Shown: positions 1-11,559, counted from the stretch's first letter. The stretch: 64,000 bases of DNA from Notolepis coatsorum (GCA_963971535.1 OZ020594.1:117215127-117279126); one strand, 5' to 3'. The notes: generated from the sequence alone by a model not told the origin. Numbers and translations: made by a program.

Positions 1-455
1 TTCCATTGATTAACGCCATTACCTGCTGTGCTGTAGGAAGCAGAGGTACAGTAAGTTACAGTAGGTATAGGTTACATGTTTAATCAAAGCCCATACAATT
101 TTTTAGATGAATGATTGTGGATATAATATAGAAAACACATCATTATGATATTGTCAGATGGCGCAAAATACAATGGTGAGTGAGAAATATATCTCCAGTG
201 ATAAAACCCAGTGCTCTATGTCTCTATGATACACAGCGTGGATGGGCTTTCAGAGGGAGAGGCATGACTTCGCGACAGCCATATTAGACACTCACTGTAC
301 ATCAGTGTGGAACTGTAACGTTATGTTATTTCGCCCGTGGAGGCTGCTGAGCCTGAAGCGCAGCGGTGGTTTATCCCCGGCTTCCGTGCGCCGCCCGCGG
401 CTTGACTCGGTTCAGCTCCAGCAGCAGCAGCGGCCGTTCCTCCGTTGTAGAAGCC
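1..455. other. unassigned GC-rich sequence, possible first exon
   Basis: Nothing firm is recognised here. About 320-450 is GC-rich with a short CAG run. An open reading frame from 242 to 547 reads into the palindrome that follows, so as a whole it cannot be a normal exon. From 263 to about 290 the sequence repeats the centre of the palindrome at 545-580, so a piece of that repeat family is already present here. It could be a CpG-type promoter and first exon of a host gene, but no donor site or protein family supports that. Confidence 0.25.
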
Positions 456-631
456 CTTCAATGACAGCGGCTCTCATATTTTGCGAATGCATAAACTATA
501 TCTTAAATTATGGCTATGTGTCTAATATGGCTGTCGCTTATCAATGACTTCGCAACAGCCATATTAGACACATAGCCATAATTTAAGATATAGTTTATGC
601 ATTCGCAAATATGAGAGCTCTGTCATTGAAG
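456..631. repeat. near-perfect 80-bp arm palindrome
   Basis: The left arm (456-537) and right arm (552-631) are reverse complements over about 80 bases with only a few mismatches and a 14-base loop. The arms carry the motif GACAGCCATATTAGACAC, which also occurs once more at about 272-289. A foldback MITE or a duplicated inverted end of a DNA transposon would explain it. No target duplication was identified. Confidence 0.85.
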
Positions 632-1098
632 TGGGTGGTGGCAGCATTACTAACAGTAGCGATTTTTATTGTTTTGTCATGACCAAACATAATCCCAACA
701 TAGATAGGAGGTGTACTGTATGTTAAATGTCGGTCATGTAGTGGAAGAGTTTAGTACAGTCACACAACAGAACACCGCTGGTTCGACCAGCTCTTCTGCC
801 GCAAGGGCGTGTGCTAGTGGATTGATTGATTGGCCGTGTGGCCAATCAGAGAAACGCTGAACGAAAATCTGAACACAAGTTGGTTGCCTTTAATATTCAC
901 GCGGAGGGGACACGTGATGCAAGACTTCGTCCTCACTGCAGCCGACCAGTGGGAGGCATAGTCTAGCAACGTTCGAGACAGGGGAGGGGAGAATTGAAGG
1001 GAGAATTGGCGAGGCGAAATTGGGATGGGAGAAAAATAAGAAAAAAAAAAAATGAAATTCCTCAGGAACACAGAAAACCAAGCAAGAACCACCAGTCC
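632..1098. other. no gene seen
   Basis: Unique-looking sequence with a short (GATT) run and a CCAAT-type inverted motif near 828-848 (GATTGGCCGTGTGGCCAATC), then A-rich sequence before the piggyBac end. Short open frames on the minus strand (814-1105) look like chance. Confidence 0.5.
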
Positions 1099-1483
1099 TT
1101 AACACTTTGATTGCCCATCACAAGTTTTCTCTGGTTTAGCCCCCGCGGGTTGAATGCCCCATCACGAGAATTCTCGTATTTTCTTGTTTTTTTTTTTATT
1201 AGCGATCTGAATTCTAGGGATGCACCGATATGAAAATTGGCCACCGATACCGATTGTTCAACTAACACTATCGACCGATACCGATATTTGTATATTTGTA
1301 TATAAGTATTTGTAATTTTTTTTAATTTTTTTTTAATTTTTAATTTTATTTAAATTTTTTTTTTATGAAACTACTGTATATTTGTATGTGTATGTTTGTA
1401 TTTGTAGGCCTCTTTACTTACTTAAAAAAAGGAAACATCAAGAAATATGTTTATGGTATCACTATCTCTCTCCCAGTATCGTC

Positions 1484-1613
1484 TGGCGGCCTGCAGAGGG
1501 ATACTATTTTCTCAACCAGAGCTTTCAACCAATGCAATGGAACCATTCTGGCGGCCTGCAGCGGGATACTATTCTCTCAACCAGAGCTTTCAACCAATGC
1601 AATGGAACCATTT
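1484..1613. repeat. 65-bp tandem duplication
   Basis: Two adjacent copies (1484-1548 and 1549-1613) begin TGGCGGCCTGCAG and run through CTCAACCAGAGCTTTCAACC with few differences. They lie inside the hAT element. Confidence 0.85.
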
Positions 1614-1921
1614 TGATTGACAGTCGATTCGGCCAATTACGCCACACCGCTAGCACCCACCTTCTGCTGTTCTTACCACCAATCGGCAAGCGTTTATTCA
1701 TTTTCTACTTTCGGGCATGCCGCCATTGATCTGCTTGCGACTCACTCGAGAGCACATCACAACAAACTTAACGTAGCTAATACCTTAGCTGCCCGGCCCG
1801 CCGACCAGCGCTCCACAGCATGACCAAATGAGACATAATGATTTTACTGCAACAAATGTTATAATAAAACAAAGCCTTTCTATACATTTGTCTGGTTGAA
1901 AACTTTATTAACAGATTGCAG

Positions 1922-2446
1922 AATGGGTAGTTTGGTACGGAATGAGCAACGGAATGGAACTGAGCTATGAACGGAATAATGCCTTGCTTACTTGCTGTGT
2001 TCGGGTAAATAATATGCTGATGTTATATTTAACGTGTAACACTAACTATATAACGTTATTAACTAACTAGCTACCGTACCGGGAGCTCACGTTGATGCCT
2101 GGATGGTGCTAACTAACTAGCTACCGTACCGGGAGCTCACGTTGATGCCTGGATGGTGCTAACTAACTAGCTACCGTACCGGGAGCTCACGTTGATGCCT
2201 GGATGGTGCTAACTAACTAGCTACCGTACCGGGAGCTCACGTTGATGCCTGGATGGTGCTAACTAACTAGCTACCGTACCGGGAGCTCACGTTGATGCCT
2301 GGATGGTGCTAACTAACTAGTAGTGGGTAGTTAGGTACGGAATGAGCAACGGAATGGAACTGAGCTATGAACGGACTCGGAGTAATGACTTGCTGCTATG
2401 GGTAATAATAATATGCTGATGTTATTGTCCATGTAACACTAACTAT
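1922..2446. repeat. segmental duplication around a 50-bp minisatellite
   Basis: A block of about 130 bp (1922-2058), containing GGTACGGAATGAGCAACGG, recurs at 2323-2446. Between the two lies a perfect-looking tandem array of exactly 50-bp units starting AACTAACTAGCTACCGTACC at 2061, 2111, 2161, 2211 and 2261, with a partial sixth to 2320. The second large copy is cut by the nested hAT: its last bases, CTAACTATATAACGTTA, resume after 4629. The near absence of differences between units suggests recent expansion or gene conversion. Confidence 0.9.
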
Positions 2447-2529
2447 TAGGGCTGCAACGATTAGTCGACATAATCGACGATGTCGATTATAAAAAATCGT
2501 TGACGAGAAATTGTTGCGTCGATTAGTCA

Positions 2530-3489
2530 TTAACACTTTGACTGCCGGGAACCGTCTTTAGACGTCTTTGCTGGCCATGCTAAAGTTGCCGGAGGACGTG
2601 TTACGTCGTCCTTATATCAATATTTCAAAAATCTGCGATCGGATTCATATGTCCCCTCCGCTGGCCTGAGATCCACCAGCAGGACCCACTGAGCTCTCTG
2701 GCGGTTCAGGAGCGCCATCTGGTGGCCGATCGGCGCAATCGCCAAACAGGATGTTGCATAGAGGTTGTCCTAGACGTCCGTAGTACTTCCGGGCGCTCGC
2801 TATAGGTCATGGGACTCTGGCTCGTCACGCTACACGGTGATCGATTGGCAATAACTCGATAAACAACATGATTTGGACGTATATACCATTATACAAGCTG
2901 GAGATGGACCGGGTAAAAATATATCCCATAATGATAAGATTTCTACTCTACGATGATCGCCCAACGGCGCGCGGAGACTGGGGTGAGTTTCAGCGTGTAA
3001 CGTTACCGTCTTCGATACTAACTGCTATTATCAACATTTGACCCACATTAGATGATTGGTATAACGCTGCCCACGGAATTATAAACGCCCCCTCGTCCAT
3101 CCGGTCAACATCAGATGACGTGTAGTAACTTCTAGAAGTACGTCTAGTTGGAATTTTTTATATCGCGCTGATTGCCATCAAACTGTATTTCATCATCAAT
3201 ATAATGCATTTGGGGCTATATATCACGTTCTGGAGAAAGCTGCAGAAAGAGATGAAAACATACTTATATATTAGACCATACTTTACTATGAATATGTGAA
3301 TGAAAAAGTTTAACGTTGCTACACAATGAACAATACATATAGGACTTTGAATGGGCCCTAATAATGGCAATGTAGCAATAGAATTTAAAAAGTTATAGCC
3401 CTGCAAAGAAGGGGACTTTCTCCATAGACAAATAGCGCTGGCAATCTATGGTATATCATGAATTTAACCTTAGGCAGCCAAAGTGTTAA
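2530..3489. mobile_element. piggyBac MITE, 960 bp, copy 1 (innermost level)
   Basis: Flanking TTAA duplications and inverted ends (CACTTTGACTGCC on the left, CACTTTGGCTGCC as the complement of the right) define a piggyBac-type MITE with no coding capacity. A second copy at 28596-29555 has exactly the same length and differs at roughly eight positions by eye, so both moved recently. It carries a perfect CTCF-consensus match at 2710-2728. Confidence 0.93.
2710..2728 (-). promoter_or_regulatory. CTCF consensus match in piggyBac MITE copy 1
   Basis: Read on the minus strand, this 19-mer (CGGCCACCAGATGGCGCTC) fits every position of the degenerate vertebrate CTCF core YDRCCASYAGRKGGCRSYV. The match is seen directly; binding is an inference. 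Confidence 0.6.
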
Positions 3490-3636
3490 AAAAACTACCT
3501 ATCTTTGTGAGAGTGGCTTCTCAGGGTTCCAGACAACATCATAACATGATGATCCCATAGCAAATTTTGGACATTGAAAACATTGTTCCCCTGCAGGAGA
3601 TGATGATCAGACTAGACACACAATACATTACACACG

Positions 3637-4165
3637 CACTCCTCTCACTCACACACAGCGATCAGAGTAAGACACACACATACACACTCCTCTCACTCAC
3701 ACACAGCGATCAGAGTAAGACACACACACATACACACTCCTCTCACTCACACACAGCGATCAGAGTAAGACACACACACATTCACACTCCTCTCACTCAC
3801 ACACAGCGATCAGAGTAAGACACAGACACATTCACACTCCTCTCACTCACACACAGCGATCAGAGTAAGACACACACATACACACTCCTCTCACTCACAC
3901 ACAGCGATCAGAGTAAGACACACACACATACACACTCCTCTCACTCACACACAGCGATCAGAGTAAGACACACACACATTCACACTCCTCTCACTCACAC
4001 ACAGCGATCAGAGTAAGACACACACACATACACAAATTACACAGTACACACCTCTCACTCACACAGCGATCAGAGTAAGACACACACACAAATTACACAG
4101 TACACACACTCCTCTCACTCACACAGCGATCAGAGTAAGACACACACACACACACACGGACTCCT
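3637..4165. repeat. 48-50-bp minisatellite, about 10 units
   Basis: Units contain ACACAGCGATCAGAGTAAGA followed by a variable (CA) stretch and CTCCTCTCACTC. The core recurs near 3659, 3707, 3757, 3807, 3857, 3905, 3955, 4005, 4067 and 4127. The last two units carry an extra AAATTACACAGTACACAC insert. It lies inside the nested hAT element. Confidence 0.9.
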
Positions 4166-5388
4166 CTCACACACAGCAAACAAAAGTTATTTAAAGTACA
4201 CTTCCACTTTAATTTGTATTATTTAATTTATTTATCTTGTTATGAGTGATTGCTGTATTGTTCTTCAAATACATTTTCATTTAAAGTGGCTTAAAGATCC
4301 AAATTCAAATGTTTCATGAGTCATTATTTTAATTTGCTATGGGATCATCATGTTATGATGTTGTTGTTTGGTCCTGACAAGAGTCTCAAAGTCTGGGGTG
4401 ATGGTAGACAAGCAACTCTGAGGTCATGCTCAATGTCCAATCTGTTCCTCTGCTCTGTCTTCAGCTGGACCAGAGCTGAGAAGCCACTTTCACAAAGATA
4501 GGTAATTAAAAAAAAAAAAAAAAAAAAAAAAAATTGTTGTTGTTTACATTGGTTTTCGATTAGTCGACTAATCGAAAAAATAATCGGCAGATTAGTCGAC
4601 TACCAAATTAGTCATTAGTTGCAGCCCTACTAACTATATAACGTTAATGCCACAAAACGAATGCCTTGTTAATCATAAGTAGTAACTGTGATGCAGTAGC
4701 TTGTGTGTGGGGGACGGCGGGCGTTGTGCAGGTAGGTCGCGACTCGCGAGTGAACTTTTTTTTTTTTTGCCTTTTGACGCTACACAAATTGATGGTTACT
4801 TATCGGCGACTGCTATCGGCACATTTGAGCTTATCGGCCGATAGCAGTCAACAAGGCACTTATCGGCCGATACCGATACCCGACCGATATATCGGTGCAC
4901 CCCTACTGAATTCATATTTCATCAACAAAGTCTACCGTTGGAAAATCAGCCACTCCAGGCGCTCAGATGTGAAAAAAACGCCCCCTATCGTTTCCCAGAT
5001 GGTAATTCACCCTTTTGGATTGAACTCAATGAAAATGAATGAGAAAAAAAAACCCGGACTCCACATTTTACTTCTCACTCACGCAGCCGGGGTCGATCAG
5101 CTTCACTCTGGACCCTCAGAGCAGCGGGATTATGTGTTTTTACAGTATACTCGTGGGATCAATAAAAGGATTGATTTTTTCGAATGGCGATCAGGAATTG
5201 GAATAATCCATTTGGATACCATCTGATCTCAGGTAAGGAATCTATGTTACCAGTCTTAGGATAATCAGATCGGTTTTCACGGAGATATAAGCTTTTCCCC
5301 TATGTGTCCCCCAGGCTGTTTGACTGTGCGAGCGGTCAGGAACTAGGAGAATCGATTTTCAGCTCGCGGCATGAGCGTGCATGCGTAC

Positions 5389-6679
5389 TGTTGTGAAGGG
5401 CCAGATTAAAGCTGAGAATCTACATTTATTGTTTTATATACCTTGTATATTATTTATATATACACGTTATATCCCTTTAAGCTTGCGTGTGAATCCTAGT
5501 AATATTCACTTTCCTTATGGATAATGCCCCCTGACGGCAGCGCCAGGCAGTCTCGTCCTCAGCCAGATTCAAGGACGAGTCTGGGCAAGTCAGGACATGC
5601 CCTTGGCAGCGCATTGATTCAGGGCAAGTGGTTAGTTTTGGCACTAGAAAGCCACTTAAGTATATATATCGGCGCAGGTGCGCATAGCAGCAGTGTGACA
5701 GTTCAGTGTGATTCTAATGTAGTGAGAAGCAGTGCGTCTAACAGAGCGTTGAGAACCGTGTGCGCAGTGAATAGTAAAAGTGTCAGATTTAATGCTGTAA
5801 CGTCAAGTTCGACTTAGCTTAATGTGAAGTAAAGAGTTGTTAATTATTGTGTATCGTGCCAACAGCAGTTTGTTCGTGTGTAGCATTACCCAGCAGTTCG
5901 TTCGTTTAGCTAGTGGACCTTAGCCAGTGCGCATGGACTAAATACATTGGTACCAGCACACGAGGAGGCCTAGTCGGAGAACCTACTGGACATGTGCACA
6001 GGAGAACCGACGGCGGCGATTGCAGAACCAGTATTGGTTGGATTATATTGATTGTGGAACGTACTACCCGGAGAAGAGCATCGTTAATCTCCACTGTCGT
6101 TTGGATTTAACACCGTGAGGATCTACATTCGGGCTGGCCTCATGGACCGAGGCTAGCTGGCTATTATCATTGCTATTGGGCAATTGGATTACAGTTATTG
6201 CTTTTGATGCTGAGCTTTGGATTACAAGGACTGGCTTCTGTACGTGAATCCCCTTCTTCTTCAATTGATCAGACTGAGTATCCGAACATTCCTCTCTCCT
6301 CCAGAACTTACAACTCTGGGAGGAACCCATTGTCTCCAAGCGGTACCAGCGCTGCCCTCTATAATTGCCATTCTACGCCAGGCGGCGTTAGCCTAGTACC
6401 CCATCGTAGGAAGTACTCTATTCCCATTGACTTCTGCTACTGACTGACTTTATGCCTATTCTTCGCCATACAAGCGCGACCCTAATTCTCCTATATGTAA
6501 CAATTACTGCATAATAATAAATACCCTCAAATGATATTTCTTTGTCAGTGCCGTGTTATTATGAGTGTCTGCCATATTTAGATGTACTGTCTGGCCATTA
6601 ATACTAAGTACATAACTAGCAGTGGTTTAATCTATCACAATCTTTAATACAGTCAGGGTTTTGTAACCCCTCAGTTACA
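5389..6679 (+). mobile_element. solo LTR A (1291 bp)
   Basis: The segment starts TGTTGTGAAGGG and ends CTCAGTTACA (TG...CA). It is flanked by the 5-bp duplication CGTAC (5384-5388 and 6680-6684). A TATA-like box (AGTATATATATCGG, about 5659-5672) and an AATAAA-containing stretch near 6510 give the plus orientation. No internal region adjoins it, so it is a solo LTR left by LTR-LTR recombination. Its 3' end is closely related to that of the LTR at 43294-44684, which sits in the opposite orientation. The class (gypsy, BEL or ERV-like) cannot be told from an LTR alone. Confidence 0.85.
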
Positions 6680-7025
6680 CGTACACATATACTATCGATA
6701 ATCTAGCGTTTATTTGAAAACGATTCATAAATAGGCCGAAAAATTACAACGTTGTAGAATATTCCAGTAAAGGGCGATTATCATGGAATGTCTTCTTTTT
6801 TCCGTGAAAACAAGTGCTTTTCAAAATGCTAGAAAACGGAAATGAACCGATAAAAAAACAATCTGCTATGACAATGTTGACTGGAAAATTAGTCTTTGAT
6901 AAGCGACGGGCAGATTAGACACATAATTTAAAACATAGATTAGGCGATATTAATGTTAACATTGAAGTGGTGCTGAGCATTCAAGGGGGTAAAAAGGAAT
7001 TAAGCTTGGGCTCTGAAAGTGTTAA

Positions 7026-7399
7026 CCAGCTATACAGATCAGGGCTCTACATGTGCTCCTAAATGAAAAAAATTAGGAGCACACAAAGAAATTTAGGAGC
7101 ACCCAAAAATATTTAGGAGCACAGTGAAAATATTTCAAGTAACAGAGTTTTTTTTTTTTTCAAAATAAATGTATATTTGTACTGTGCATGCATGTGCAAA
7201 TGGGAACGGGACACACATCTGTGTAATAGCACATACCACCAAAGTCACTGGCCCACTGTGTGTGTGTATCTGCGTGTGCAAACGGGAATGGGACACAGAC
7301 ATTTGAACTATTAAGTGATTAATGCCTACTGTGGCAAAGTTGTAGCCAACAACTAGGCCTAATAAGAAAGGCAGTGACATTGAACAAAAAGGAGACACT
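7026..7399. other. transposon-end sequence, no gene
   Basis: From 7040 the sequence begins CAGGGCTCTAC and contains several copies of TTTAGGAGCAC (7068-7125), a common look for DNA transposon sub-ends. The matching inverted end lies at about 26668-26678, on the far side of the LTR element. No gene is seen. Confidence 0.45.
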
Positions 7400-7458
7400 G
7401 GCATTACCACCAGGGCCATCAGTAGAGGGGACTGTAAGGTGCCCTTTCGGTATACTAC
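7400..7458 (+). pseudogene. LINE reverse transcriptase C-terminal relic, left part
   Basis: The last 50 bases before the LTR encode a stretch ending GDCKVPFRYT, which resembles the C-terminal tail region of fish non-LTR retrotransposon ORF2. The same reading continues after the LTR element from 25089. The relic was therefore cut by the LTR element, with the 4-bp duplication CTAC at both junctions. It is a different LINE family from the copy at 21880-23303. Confidence 0.55.
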
Positions 7459-8157
7459 TGAAGTAAACTTCTGTTCTTCATTTACCTATATCTAAGTTCA
7501 TTGATCGTATAGTTTTCTATTACCCTTTCCTCTGCATTGGTTAGGTATTTTAGATGTTCGGTTCAAGTAAGGGGAGACGGACGACGTGGTCAAAATAACA
7601 ACTGCAGTGTTTATTAATACCACAGCTCAGGAATCAAAACAAGTACATCGTCTCTTTGGTTCAATCTAATTGTCTCTTTCATGTGGCTTGTTTGGTCCAT
7701 TCTTGGATCAGCTAGGCCCGATCAGAGCTTTTCTTCTCCATTGCTGTTCGCTGTCTCAGGTTGTCCATGGCAAACAACCGTTCTCTCTCGTGGTTCGTGG
7801 TGTGGTTGTCAAGGCAACCTTGCTTTCGGATCCTTGGAGGTTTGGGAGCGCTTCGTTTTCATCTACCCTCGGTGGAGTCTGGATCCCCTGCTGCGATGCG
7901 ATTCGTCTGTCATCGGTGTCTCCCTCTCGCTGTGTCAAGGCTCGGCTCTCCAGGGATCCTTCTCCGTCTCCTCTCTCCCGTCACCGGGGGTGTGTCCTCT
8001 GAGTGTCTTGCTCGGCTCTCGAGTTCTGTGTGGCTTGCCTCCCAGGGTCTGTCCTCTCTCCGGGTGTGTCCCCGGGTCGGTGTGTCTCTCCAGGTCCTTT
8101 CTGGTGTGTCTGTCTCCAGTCTCCATCTCGTCAGCCCTATTTATCAGAGAGCGAGAG

Positions 8158-8227
<70 letters not shown>

Positions 8228-9433
8228 TCCTGCCTATTCACGTCCACAATCTGGCTTCCTTATTTGGCCACCCCTTGTAGCCGGCTTGTCTGTTGTCTTG
8301 TGACAACATGTTCCACAATTTATTCTGCTGACACAACCGTTCACCATAGAACCTTGCCGGGCTGTTTAATCATTGATTAGTTTAATGCGTGCCATCTCTT
8401 CATGCTTCTTGTGACAACAGTTTCATAGTCTAAATTGGGGAGACAGACTGGCTCTTGATGCATAGATAATAAAACATGAGCTATTTCCATCTACAAACAC
8501 TTTACCATTCTGTAATTGCATTTTAGAATACTAAGATAATTCTTTATTGTCTAGCCAGTGACTCACTGTCTTGTCTTCAGTTGGGTCCACTTTTTACTTT
8601 ATTTGATTGAACTATTTATCTTACTGTTTGTATTTCCTATTCTAAAGTAATCTGTAATCTAGGTTGTAGCTCTATTTTGATCACTAAGTATTTTGTTCAG
8701 TATTAACATTAATTTACAAACAATGTCTTTGTATTTGGTTCACTTATTGTCAACTTTTCATGCCTGCCAAACCTATTTATCTAAGGTGATTTGGTATGAC
8801 AGCTCATTTTTAACATAATGGTCCTTGCTTTACATATGTGTTGCAATGTTTTCTAAGGCCATCTAACTAATCTCTCTGACAAAGCCATTAGTTTTCTCTA
8901 TTTCCTTAAGGTCTAAAAACCGTCTAGTCTAACTATTAGAGTTAATGTGTAACTGGTGGCATTCTACTTAAATTCCAATATCCTGGAGCCTGTGTGGTAT
9001 GTCTTAAGTCAATCAAATCTGATGTGTAAGGGGAGATTCCAACCGTCTGGTGTTTCCTTTCTGACCTCTGGGCCTTAGGTTTTCTGAGCAGCTGCCGTGT
9101 CGTAACCTGAAATTCCTTACTTAGGGTAAATATGACCTTTTGATCTCAACTGTTACTTTGAGTTTGGTTCCTGTTTCAAAGATAATGATCTCCTCTCTTG
9201 TCAGTTGGAGGGTGGCCATTTCCTAAACCACAGCTGCTAACCAACCAGTGGAATGTGCATTAACGTCATAAACAGTCTTTTTGCCCTATCAGCGAACCAT
9301 CATCTGTGAAACCCTGACAGCAGATTGTCCTCCAGTTGGCTGAGTGCGGGGTCAATCAGCATTTTGTCTTTCTAATCATTTTCTTGTACATTTCAGTTTT
9401 TATGTTCATGTTTTCATTTAGAAATATACGACA
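7459..9433 (-). repeat. LTR of element X, left (3' LTR, 1975 bp)
   Basis: Runs from TGAAGTAAAC to ATATACGACA on the plus strand. It contains a GA/AG microsatellite (about 8146-8224). The 110-199-residue open frames over this stretch on both strands are repeated in the other LTR, run into the microsatellite and have no recognisable domain, so they are not called as genes. Confidence 0.88.
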
Positions 9434-10984
9434 ATCCACCCTTAGGGGGTTTAATAACCTCCTATACAGCATCAATATTCTAAATTAAAACATGCTAAAA
9501 TCATAATCATAATTTTTGCTAATATTTTTCAAAATTTCAAAAAAATCCAAAATTGACCCAAATCGAACTACAAAACCCCTTTCCATCTGTACAGTTACAA
9601 AATCATCATTTCACCTACCTCTTCTTCTTGCACAGTTATACACATTATCAGTTATAAATACGACTTCCAGTCTAAGAAAGCTGTTCCTGTTTTTACAAGA
9701 AACACTCTTTCAATAATAGCTTTTTTGTTTAGACTATTTTATCCATGTAATTAGCTTAAATGTCTATTTTGTGTAATGGACTCTGCAAGAAAAGATTAAT
9801 ACATCACACCACTAAAATATTAACACTCTAAACATTTGAGGGAAATTCAAACAAGCAACATAAATCATTTCTTCTCCTTGAAAAGACCACTGAGGCCTCA
9901 ATTACCTCCCTGTCAGTTATCCCTATTTCAACCTCCTGAGGCCTTTACTGCTAACTTGTTTTTGACCGTTCTCTTCTTGTTGTATTTTGTGCTAATCACC
10001 GCCTCTTCTTTGTTGTATGCAGGTCTCGGTACTGCTCTGATTTTCCACAGAAGGAAATGATTTTCCCTCTGTCCTTTTTTGCATTTTGGATTATTATTTA
10101 CAAACACACAATAGATTGGAAACTTTTATTTTCGCAGATACATTTTTACTGTTCTGCATTTTGACAATACATTTTTCTCCAAATTATTTATCTATGTATT
10201 TCACAGCTTCTTACGTTAGCATTCAATCAAATCACCTTTGTCTCATTTCTTTTTGTGCTGTACTGTTTTACTAGATCAAATATCTCAAGATCAACACAAC
10301 TACCTCCACCCTTGAAAGTGGAATATCCATTATTTCACTATCAATACCTTGTTTCCCGACAGCTCCTCGGTCCGGACAGTCAGCTCTAGACGAGGCCAAT
10401 CACCAACAGAACCTATGTGCATGGTCAACAAACCACAGTTCCTTTAAACACACATCACACACACTCCACCAGCCTTCAACAAGCCGGTGCAGAGTCTCCC
10501 ATAAGTCAATCATCAAATTCACATGTCTGCACCCTACATGAACACTATTCCGGCCAATTTCGACCAAAAACCTACCGAGCTTTCCATAGACAGAGAAATA
10601 TGCTTCCCCAACACTTACCATAACCCAAAAAGTGACACAACCCCCCAGATTCTACATCTGGACTCTTAATGAGCGGAAAACAACCCATGAACCAGCTCCC
10701 GTCCATTCTCAGTTTCCAGCTCATTATATCAGACCTCCTACCAGTCCCGCTGTGTCACCACCACCTGCTATCCCTGACCGGCGAGAGATCCCTCCCAGCC
10801 AGCCAGTTCCTAAAAAAAATATAGTCAAACAAAAACAAAGAAAATTGTAAATAAACAAAAAAATTGTGAGTGCCTACATGCTACACACCCATCCAACAGA
10901 ATTAAACTATCATCTAGAGGCATAAATACCCCCGCAAAAACTAAGACAGCAAAATTAAAAATCCAAAAAGAAATAAAATAAGCT
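9434..10984 (-). other. 3' interior of element X, no recognisable gene
   Basis: Begins at the purine-rich tract next to the LTR (read on the minus strand). It is AT-rich with only short frames (for example 10400-10621, minus). Nothing resembles envelope or polymerase. The left edge of the BEL/Pao element lies at about 10985. Confidence 0.5.
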
Positions 10985-10988
10985 AGAT

Positions 10989-11250
10989 ATGCTAGATAGC
11001 ATCTTTTTCAGTTGTGTGCATTATGTTTGGTCCATGCAGCCAATGCTAATATGCTAGATAGCATCCTTTCAGTTGTGTGCATTATGTTTGGTCCATGCAG
11101 CCAATGCTAATATGCTAGATAGCATCCTTTCAGTTGTGTGCATTATGTTTGGTCCATGCGGCCGATGCTAACATGCTAGATAGCATCCTTTCAGTTGTGC
11201 GCATTATGTTTGGTCCATGCAGCCAATGCTAATATGCTAGATAGCATATT
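10989..11250. repeat. 61-bp tandem repeats in left BEL/Pao LTR
   Basis: About four units containing ATGCTAGATAGCATC and TTATGTTTGGTCCATGC, with a 61-62-bp period. The right LTR has about six units at 16117-16450. Each unit contains a short palindrome, GCTAGATAGC-like. They are probably the enhancer-type repeats of the LTR. Confidence 0.85.
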
Positions 11251-11559
11251 TTGCTGTGTGTTCAGGTTATGATTAATAAGCATGTACCTCTGTTAATTAT
11301 TGTGTGTTCTGCTTATCTGTTGCAGAACACCACTCACTCAATCTTTGATCGCTCCATCCAGCCCTACGACCTGGATGGAAGCATATCGCTCAACAACAGA
11401 ATCCTTAATAAATACGAAAGGACTGTTCTCTGTGTCTGCGTCCGCTCTCTGACCGGGGTGTGCCCTTCTGGATGAAGTGGCTCCAGCAAACTTTGCAAAC
11501 AAGCATTATATCTTCAATATTGGTCCTTCGAGCCGGAGAACTTCACCCACGACGGCGCC

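Larger units (their letters stand above)
2447..4629. mobile_element. hAT non-autonomous element with foldback interior (third level)
   Basis: The ends are TAGGGCTGCAACGATTAGTC and the complement of ATTAGTTGCAGCCCTA, flanked by the 8-bp duplication CTAACTAT (2439-2446 and 4630-4637). Inside, 3492-3580 and about 4330-4505 are long inverted copies of each other (motifs CTATCTTTGTGAGAGTGGCTTC and CCATAGCAAATTT), so the element is partly foldback. It carries a piggyBac MITE (2530-3489), a 48-50-bp minisatellite and a 26-base A run (about 4508-4533). The short frame at 4316-4501 lies in the inverted arm and is not a convincing gene. Confidence 0.92.
1215..4905. mobile_element. hAT non-autonomous element (second level)
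   Basis: The ends are inverted repeats, TAGGGATGCACCGATAT on the left and the complement of ATATCGGTGCACCCCTA on the right. They are flanked by the 8-bp target duplication CTGAATTC (1207-1214 and 4906-4913). Eight-bp duplications with TAGGG-type ends are typical of hAT transposons. The sub-ends are rich in CCGATA/TATCGG motifs. There is no transposase frame. The interior holds a 65-bp tandem duplication, a segmental duplication with a 50-bp minisatellite, and the nested hAT at 2447-4629. Confidence 0.9.
1099..7025. mobile_element. piggyBac-type non-autonomous element (outer level of nest)
   Basis: Both ends are TTAA followed by the inverted motif CACTTT: TTAACACTTTGATTGCCC on the left, and TTAACACTTTCAGAGCCC as the reverse complement of the right. 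TTAA target duplications (1099-1102 and 7022-7025) and this type of end are hallmarks of piggyBac. After removing the inserted hAT block (1215-4905) and the solo LTR (5389-6679), roughly 0.95 kb remains, a size like that of the related 960-bp MITE at 2530-3489. No transposase is seen. The terminal repeat matches imperfectly beyond ten bases, so this is the least certain level of the nest. Confidence 0.65.

Noticed and set aside
242-547. 101-residue protein at the left edge
   Set aside because: Its last third is palindrome sequence, so it cannot be an ordinary gene; no conserved domain.
2061-2320. CRISPR-like array of 50-bp repeats
   Set aside because: Units are directly adjacent without spacers, in a eukaryotic transposon; it is a minisatellite.
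3158-3406. Minus-strand frame in the piggyBac MITE
   Set aside because: Non-coding element of fixed 960-bp length with two copies; frame is hydrophobic and AT-driven without a domain.
7670-8380. Overlapping 110-199-residue frames, repeated at 23229-24035
   Set aside because: They lie in the two LTRs of element X, run into a GA microsatellite and show no domain; the repetition comes from the LTR pair, not from gene duplication.
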